The notes under the pieces are model-generated. The model searched no databases, was not told where the DNA came from, and was given only the letters and a program-made list of their open reading frames with translations. A stretch of 19,336 bases of DNA from contig UQWV01000039.1 of assembly GCA_900544845.1 (NCBI GenBank), positions 1 through 19,336 of the forward strand. The letters run 5' to 3'. Position numbers and translations under genes: made by a program. The DNA is from an uncultured Collinsella sp. (GTDB taxonomy: Bacteria > Actinomycetota > Coriobacteriia > Coriobacteriales > Coriobacteriaceae). Below are positions 15,475 to 19,336 of this stretch, in pieces. Every line of letters begins with the position of its first letter. Positions within the stretch are counted from its first letter, which is position 1.

Positions 15475-16116
15475 ATGGTCTCGCGGGTTCTCTACCGACC
15501 GTTTGATACCGAAGACTTCGACGCCATCGCGCTGATTCTGCAGCAGCTTTGGCATAACAATTCGGATAACGATGAGTACAACCGCCTTGAGGCCGCGTGC
15601 GACCTCGCCTACTGCCTTTCGTCCTCGACGTTTTCGCAGGTTGCGGTGATTGACGGCGAGGCGCGTGGCATTGCGCTCGCGCGCGCGGGACAGAGTTCCG
15701 GCGCCACCGTCAAGGAACATTGGATGGACACCGAACGCGCTCTGCTATCGCAAATGCGCGAGCTGGAGCCCGATGCCTGCGCCGAGTATCTCTCGTTTGT
15801 GCGCGCAACCATCCGAACCAACAACCGCCTGCTCGAAAGCAGCCCGTTGCCCCACGACAACGAGGTCACGCTGCTTGCCGTGGATCGCGACGTCCATGGC
15901 CTGGGTGTAGGCTCAGTGTTGCTCGATGCCGCGGTCTCGTACCTGTCCTCGCGCGGGGCGACAAGGGCGCACCTGTACACCGACTCCAACTGCTCGTGGA
16001 AGTTCTACGAGCTGCACGGCTTTAAGCGCACGGCCACGCACCGCGCCAACCGCGAAGAGCGCCGTCACGACATGCCGCGTGAAAGCTTTCTCTACGAACT
16101 CGACCTAACAGCCTAG
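15475..16116 (+). CDS. GNAT-family N-acetyltransferase
   Basis: The 213-residue protein has one GNAT domain in its C-terminal half. Strand beta4 and the acetyl-CoA pyrophosphate loop read LLAVDRDVHGLGVGSVLLDA, with the loop H-G-L-G-V-G at 141-146 fitting Q/R-x-x-G-x-G/A except for His at the first position. The following YTDSNCSWKFYELHGFKR is the typical beta5 and motif-B segment. The acceptor (amine, amino acid or peptide) cannot be told from the sequence. GAGG lies four bases before the ATG at 15475. The gene is divergent from purH, with about 277 bases between the two starts. Confidence 0.88.
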   Translation: MVSRVLYRPFDTEDFDAIALILQQLWHNNSDNDEYNRLEAACDLAYCLSSSTFSQVAVIDGEARGIALARAGQSSGATVKEHWMDTERALLSQMRELEPDACAEYLSFVRATIRTNNRLLESSPLPHDNEVTLLAVDRDVHGLGVGSVLLDAAVSYLSSRGATRAHLYTDSNCSWKFYELHGFKRTATHRANREERRHDMPRESFLYELDLTA

Positions 16117-16131
16117 CCCAAGCAGCCACAC

Positions 16132-16212
16132 CTAGTCATTTAAGTCTGTCCCCAATGACTGATCCCCAACAACTAGTCATTTAAGTCTGTCCCCAATGAG
16201 TGTCCCCAATGA
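16132..16212. repeat. REP-like tandem direct repeat
   Basis: A 27-base unit that begins CTAGTCATTT and ends GTCCCCAATGA occurs perfectly twice, at 16132-16158 and 16173-16199, followed by a partial third copy, TGTCCCCAATGA, at 16201-16212. The 14-base spacer also contains GATCCCCAA. A diverged copy lies in reverse orientation at 18652-18690 on the other side of the DUF2207 gene. Confidence 0.75.
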
Positions 16213-16234
16213 GTAGCCTTGGTGGTCTGCAAAT

Positions 16235-16472
16235 AGCTGTGGTCAAAAAACATCAAATATGAGTACTGTTACCTTTTTAGTAGCAGCGATTCGGGGCATT
16301 TTTGATGCTTATAGGCATGACGACCAGCTGCACGAGCTGACGTAGCTCCTCAAATGTTCAATAAAATGGGCCCCTAACGAGAAGTGCTCTCATTAGGAAC
16401 CCATTATTATGTGCAAACATATGTGACCAACGCAGCAACAGTACTCATATTTGGCATTTTTTGTCCACTGCC
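16235..16472. mobile_element. MITE-like element with 37-bp imperfect inverted ends
   Basis: The 37 bases at 16235-16271 match the reverse complement of 16436-16472 at 30 positions, with a perfect inner run of 17 bases starting CAAATATGAG (16254-16270 and 16437-16453). The 164-base centre is AT-richer than its surroundings and has no open reading frame. It contains a hairpin built from AATGGG and CCTAA with TTAGG and CCCATT (16365-16405). I see no clear target-site duplication, so an old MITE or a long structured RNA are both possible. The rest of the gap 16117-16581 holds the direct repeats at 16132 and a weak hairpin at 16534-16559 that may end the DUF2207 transcript. Confidence 0.55.
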
Positions 16473-16581
16473 CCTTGCGCGAAGGTCCGCAGCGGAAAGT
16501 TTGGCCCGTTTCGATGCACAAAAATGGGATGAATCTTCCCTGGCAACCGCCCAGAAAGATCCACCCCAAAGCAAGCGCTCG

Positions 16582-18528
16582 CTAGAACGTTCCACCGCCG
16601 CCTCCGCCGACGCCGCCACCGCCGCCACCGGAAAAGCCGCCGCCGCTGCCGCCGCTCGAGCTATCGGAACTCGAAGCCAGCTCGCGGATGGTCTCGTGAT
16701 ACACATCGTTGAACGAATCGAGCGGAGACTCGTTGCCGTAGTGATGGTAATACCACCAGTAGCAGGGGTAGTTGTCGTAGAAATCGTCACTGTTGCGCAG
16801 GTCCGCAGGCACGGCTTCGGCCAGCTGTCGCAGCACTTCTTTCGAAACGCCCAGGGCAACGCCCATCACCAGCAGCTTGTTCCACAAGATCAGGTCGCTG
16901 GGAACGGCCTCCTTCAGACGCGTAAAGTCCTCGAGCCAATGCTTGAGCGCCTTGCAGCGAGCCGCCACCTCGGCGCCCTCCGGCGTGTAGCGACGGAAGG
17001 TGCAGCTCAGGACAAAGCCCACGATCGTGACGGGGATCGAGATCATAGCGGCGCCGACATTGGCATCCGCAAAGTCGGTATAGATCAGAGAGCCCAGAAT
17101 GCCAAAGACGATGATGATGCCGAGAACCAAGCCGGCAACCAGGGCGATGGTGCCGTCCGAGGCGATTAGCTCGCGCGCCTCCAGCTTGCCCTTAACCGTG
17201 CTCTGATAGTCCTCGAGCTTGTCACCAACAGATGCAGTACGCTCGCTGGCATACTCCTCCAGCTCGCTAAACGTGCGCGAACGGACGCCGTCTTTATCGG
17301 GCTTAACGCCAGCGAAGAAGACCTTGAGCACATCGCGGTCGATGCCGTCCTTCTTGGCAGCCTTCCAGGCCTCGTCGGTCACTGTGATGCGATACGTCTG
17401 CTCCTCTTTTTCGCGACGGAGCAGACCCTTCTTCTTGGTCTCGGTCGCTTCTTCCAGCTTGATCACACGGTCGTCGGTGAGCTTCATAAGCGTGGCGATA
17501 TATGCCTGATCGGGCACGTCGTTCCAGCTCATGAGAGCTGCAAGCACCGCGGGATGGTCGGCCGAGGGCACATCGCGGAAGTACTCGTCCTGGAAGAGCG
17601 GCTTGGGCTTGGGCCTGCGCAGCTTAAGCATCACGATCACACCGGTATAGGCAACCGCCACGACAACACACACCACGGCAATCGCGCCGGCAACCGCACG
17701 CGCGTGCTCACGGCGAGCGTTGGCCTCGTCGGCCCATTCCTTCTCTTCGCTCAGAATCGTCGACATGCGCTTTTCGCCCGAGACGGCAAGCTGCGGCACC
17801 CAGTCGCTGGGGAAGGCGATGCGTGCCTCGGCGAATTCGCCCTCATGCACGCAGGGAATGGTATAGGTGACCATGGGCTCGTCCGCATCGAGCGACACGT
17901 CGCCCGTCAGCGGGCCGTGGCCCCATGCGCGGAAGTTATCGCCCTTGACGGCAGCCGTCCCGGCAGCGGCATTTGCAAAGTAGACTTCCATCTCGACGTC
18001 ATCGGAGTCCGCCGACCAGCCGTCGCCGACGAATTTCCAGTAAAGCTCGGCGGTATCGGCCCAGTTCATAACCGCACCGGTCATGGAATAACTCACGTAG
18101 TAGATTGCGCTGTCGCCGCTCTCGTGGGGGCTGAACACCTTAATCTTTACGCCGTCGTCGGACTGTTCCACCGTGTAAACGCCGTCGTCGCCTTTGTTTG
18201 CGCTGTCGACCTTGTTAAACGCAGTGTCGTCTTCCTCGACGCTCAGCACATTGACGACCACCGAGCCGCCTTGCTGGTTAGAGCCTGTATTGATATCCCA
18301 ATACACGCCGTTGATGTCATCGTCGAAATCGAACTGGCGTCCCTCGACAACGGTCAGCGAGCCATCGGCCTCAACCGTGGCGCCGATGTAGGTTTGGCTC
18401 ATGGAGTAGCCGTCGGCGTGCGCGACGGCAGGCAGCAGCAGCAACGCAAGCGCGACGAGCGCGCAGACGGAAGCGAATCGCGCAAACAGGCGGCGCTGCC
18501 GACAGGTCTTGGCAACGGGGGCGTTCAT
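16582..18528 (-). CDS. DUF2207-domain membrane protein with Gly-rich tail
   Basis: The 648-residue protein is a predicted envelope protein of the DUF2207 family, whose function is unknown. It has a signal peptide (1-38, basic MNAPVAKTCRQRR, hydrophobic core, cleavage after AHA), then an extracellular beta-rich domain (about 39-255) with the family DINGVYWDIN segment. A membrane helix follows at about 278-301, then a cytoplasmic region with a winged-helix-like stretch (about 325-450), two more helices (461-483 and 491-511), and a cytoplasmic or surface domain. The extreme C-terminus is Ser/Gly-rich and ends GGGGGGTF, as in many family members. An in-frame ATG exists at 18564, but AAGGA lies seven bases before the ATG at 18528 and the signal peptide begins there. 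REP-like repeats lie on both sides of the gene. Confidence 0.9.
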   Translation of the reverse strand: MNAPVAKTCRQRRLFARFASVCALVALALLLLPAVAHADGYSMSQTYIGATVEADGSLTVVEGRQFDFDDDINGVYWDINTGSNQQGGSVVVNVLSVEEDDTAFNKVDSANKGDDGVYTVEQSDDGVKIKVFSPHESGDSAIYYVSYSMTGAVMNWADTAELYWKFVGDGWSADSDDVEMEVYFANAAAGTAAVKGDNFRAWGHGPLTGDVSLDADEPMVTYTIPCVHEGEFAEARIAFPSDWVPQLAVSGEKRMSTILSEEKEWADEANARREHARAVAGAIAVVCVVVAVAYTGVIVMLKLRRPKPKPLFQDEYFRDVPSADHPAVLAALMSWNDVPDQAYIATLMKLTDDRVIKLEEATETKKKGLLRREKEEQTYRITVTDEAWKAAKKDGIDRDVLKVFFAGVKPDKDGVRSRTFSELEEYASERTASVGDKLEDYQSTVKGKLEARELIASDGTIALVAGLVLGIIIVFGILGSLIYTDFADANVGAAMISIPVTIVGFVLSCTFRRYTPEGAEVAARCKALKHWLEDFTRLKEAVPSDLILWNKLLVMGVALGVSKEVLRQLAEAVPADLRNSDDFYDNYPCYWWYYHHYGNESPLDSFNDVYHETIRELASSSDSSSGGSGGGFSGGGGGGVGGGGGGTF

Positions 18529-18651
18529 AGGCACATCCTTTGTCTGTGGTACCAGTAGCGTCATTGTCCCACGTTTGCGGGTTCATGTGACGAACATCTA
18601 GGTCAGCGGAGCGTCAAAACGGGACAAAAGTCACGCCCACGGGCAGTCGTT

Positions 18652-18690
18652 TTGGGGACGTTCTTAAACGACTAGTCGCTGGGGACACTC
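18652..18690. repeat. REP-like repeat copy, reverse orientation
   Basis: The reverse complement of 18652-18676 begins ACTAGTC and ends GTCCCCAA. It matches the direct repeat at 16132-16199 with four mismatches over about 25 bases. The adjoining GAGTGTCCCC (reverse complement of 18681-18690) matches the junction at 16198-16207. Together with the tandem copies, this brackets the DUF2207 gene in opposite orientation. Confidence 0.7.
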
Positions 18691-18868
18691 TTTGGCCAGG
18701 CACTGCCCCGGCAATAGATACCACTTCATAGCTCCATCACAGGTGTAGCGGCTTTGTGTGGGCGCGGCATGCGCTGATTGAGCCGCCAGTTGAGGGGCAT
18801 AAAGCAGTTGAGCGAAAACGGTTTGCCCCTTTGCCGTCCGCTCGAGGATCATGTCCCCCTTTTCCGCG

Positions 18869-18904
18869 GAAACCCCGGCAGTTGCGAAGAGCTGCCGGGG
18901 TTTC
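18869..18904 (+). terminator. Orphan intrinsic terminator
   Basis: GAAACCCCGGCAG (18869-18881) pairs perfectly with CTGCCGGGGTTTC (18892-18904) over 13 bases around a 10-base loop, followed by TGTCGTTTG. No plus-strand gene ends before it, so it either terminates an unannotated small transcript or blocks readthrough towards gluQ. Confidence 0.65.
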
Positions 18905-19027
18905 TGTCGTTTGAGGGCTAGATTGATTGACGGCGATTAAGGCGCCGAGCCGGTGGTCCGGCACGCGCAACGCGCGGCCTCAGCAACTTGCAGGCCACGG
19001 CAGCGTCTCCCCCACCGCGCCCCGCGC

Positions 19028-19033
19028 TATACT
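19028..19033 (+). promoter_or_regulatory. -10 box immediately upstream of gluQ
   Basis: TATACT ends seven bases before the ATG at 19041, so transcription would start at or next to the start codon. There is no Shine-Dalgarno in between (CGTCCGC). The -35 region is GC-rich with no clear box. Confidence 0.45.
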
Positions 19034-19040
19034 CGTCCGC

Positions 19041-19336
19041 ATGGACATCAACGCACGCAACATAGCAACACCCGCCGCCGACGCGCCAACGACGCCGGCC
19101 GCCCCCACCCCCGTCGTGGGGCGCTTTGCCCCGTCGCCCTCGGGCCGCATGCACCTGGGCAACGTGTTCAGCTGCCTGTGCGCATGGCTTTCGGCCCGCA
19201 GCCAGGGCGGCAGCATCGTGTTACGCATTGAGGACCTGGACGATCGCTGCAAGCGCCCCGAACTTGCCACTCAATTGATTGACGACCTGGCCTGGCTGGG
19301 GCTGGAGTGGGACGAAGGCCCCTACTACCAGCACGA
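19041..19336 (+). CDS. gluQ: Glutamyl-Q tRNA(Asp) synthetase-like protein (3' end cut off)
   Basis: The 98 codons visible before the window ends match a class I glutamyl-tRNA synthetase paralogue. GRFAPSPSGRMHLGN carries the HIGH-type motif (MHLGN), followed by VLRIEDLDDRC and LIDDLAWLGLEWDEGP. The SGRMHLGN form and the RC after the LD motif are typical of GluQRS, which charges the queuosine of tRNA(Asp) with glutamate, rather than of GltX with its TGxLHIGG. The KMSKS motif and the zinc site are beyond the edge, so a GltX-like role is not fully excluded. About 25 Ala/Pro/Thr-rich residues precede the catalytic domain. The ATG lacks a Shine-Dalgarno and may be leaderless. Confidence 0.82.
   Translation, partial: MDINARNIATPAADAPTTPAAPTPVVGRFAPSPSGRMHLGNVFSCLCAWLSARSQGGSIVLRIEDLDDRCKRPELATQLIDDLAWLGLEWDEGPYYQH

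Larger units (their letters stand above)
18691..19040. other. Gene-free gap with hairpins before gluQ
   Basis: I see no convincing gene here. The short open frames have no family signature. Several hairpins are visible: GCGGCT/AGCCGC around 18751-18786, AGGGGCA/TGCCCCT around 18793-18830, a TCCGCGGA palindrome at 18863-18870, and the terminator at 18869-18904. A small RNA ending at that terminator is possible. Confidence 0.4.

Noticed and set aside
16132..16212. CRISPR array
   Set aside because: There are only two full copies with a 14-base spacer that itself resembles the repeat, and no cas gene. The reverse copy at 18652 fits a REP family better.
17554..18558. A 334-residue plus-strand frame opposite the DUF2207 gene
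   Set aside because: It has no motif or ribosome site, and the minus strand encodes a signal peptide, membrane helices and the DUF2207 fold.
18664..18852. A 62-residue minus-strand frame after the DUF2207 start region
   Set aside because: Its end is encoded by the REP-like repeat, and it has no ribosome site or domain, so it is probably chance.

Overview
The window looks like chromosomal DNA of a GC-rich Gram-positive anaerobe, most likely a Collinsella-like member of the Coriobacteriia. This is inferred from the GC-rich composition, good Shine-Dalgarno sequences, the DUF2207 protein, a GluQRS-type tRNA-Glu synthetase paralogue and GC-rich nested palindromes between genes. I could not search a database, so the genus is a guess. 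I see no rRNA, tRNA, CRISPR array, transposase or phage gene.

Layout from left to right. (1) Positions 1-1723 hold the end of a GntR/UTRA regulator followed by manA (mannose-6-phosphate isomerase), both on the plus strand. (2) Positions 1724-2146 are non-coding and rich in hairpins. (3) Two minus-strand housekeeping genes follow: pcrA, a UvrD-family helicase with an unusual Ala/Pro-rich insertion, and uppP, an undecaprenyl-diphosphate phosphatase with an acidic insertion and a probable TTG start. Each has a nested hairpin just after its stop codon, and both hairpins share the same core. (4) A universal stress protein (plus) converges on a two-component system (minus) whose kinase resembles the intramembrane-sensing BceS type. 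A 94-nt near-perfect palindrome and a strong bidirectional terminator lie between them. (5) A PLP aminotransferase and an ornithine-cyclodeaminase-family protein form a two-gene operon. It is divergent from a PucR/CdaR-type activator across an AT-rich promoter region, which makes a self-contained amino-acid module. (6) A conserved-looking protein of unknown function and purH (last two steps of IMP synthesis) follow on the minus strand. (7) A GNAT acetyltransferase (plus), a repeat-rich gap, a secreted/membrane DUF2207 protein (minus), another repeat-containing gap, and the start of a GluQRS-like gene (plus) running off the right edge complete the window.

The coding part is mostly ordinary core genome. 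The unusual material is non-coding. It includes a 238-bp MITE-like element with 37-bp imperfect inverted ends, REP-like repeats in opposite orientation on either side of the DUF2207 gene, a different nested palindrome upstream of pcrA, the shared-core hairpins after pcrA and uppP, and a 125-nt structured segment after manA that may be a non-coding RNA. I found no clear new defence or biosynthetic system. The best candidates for undescribed biology are these repeat families and the aminotransferase/OCD/PucR module.
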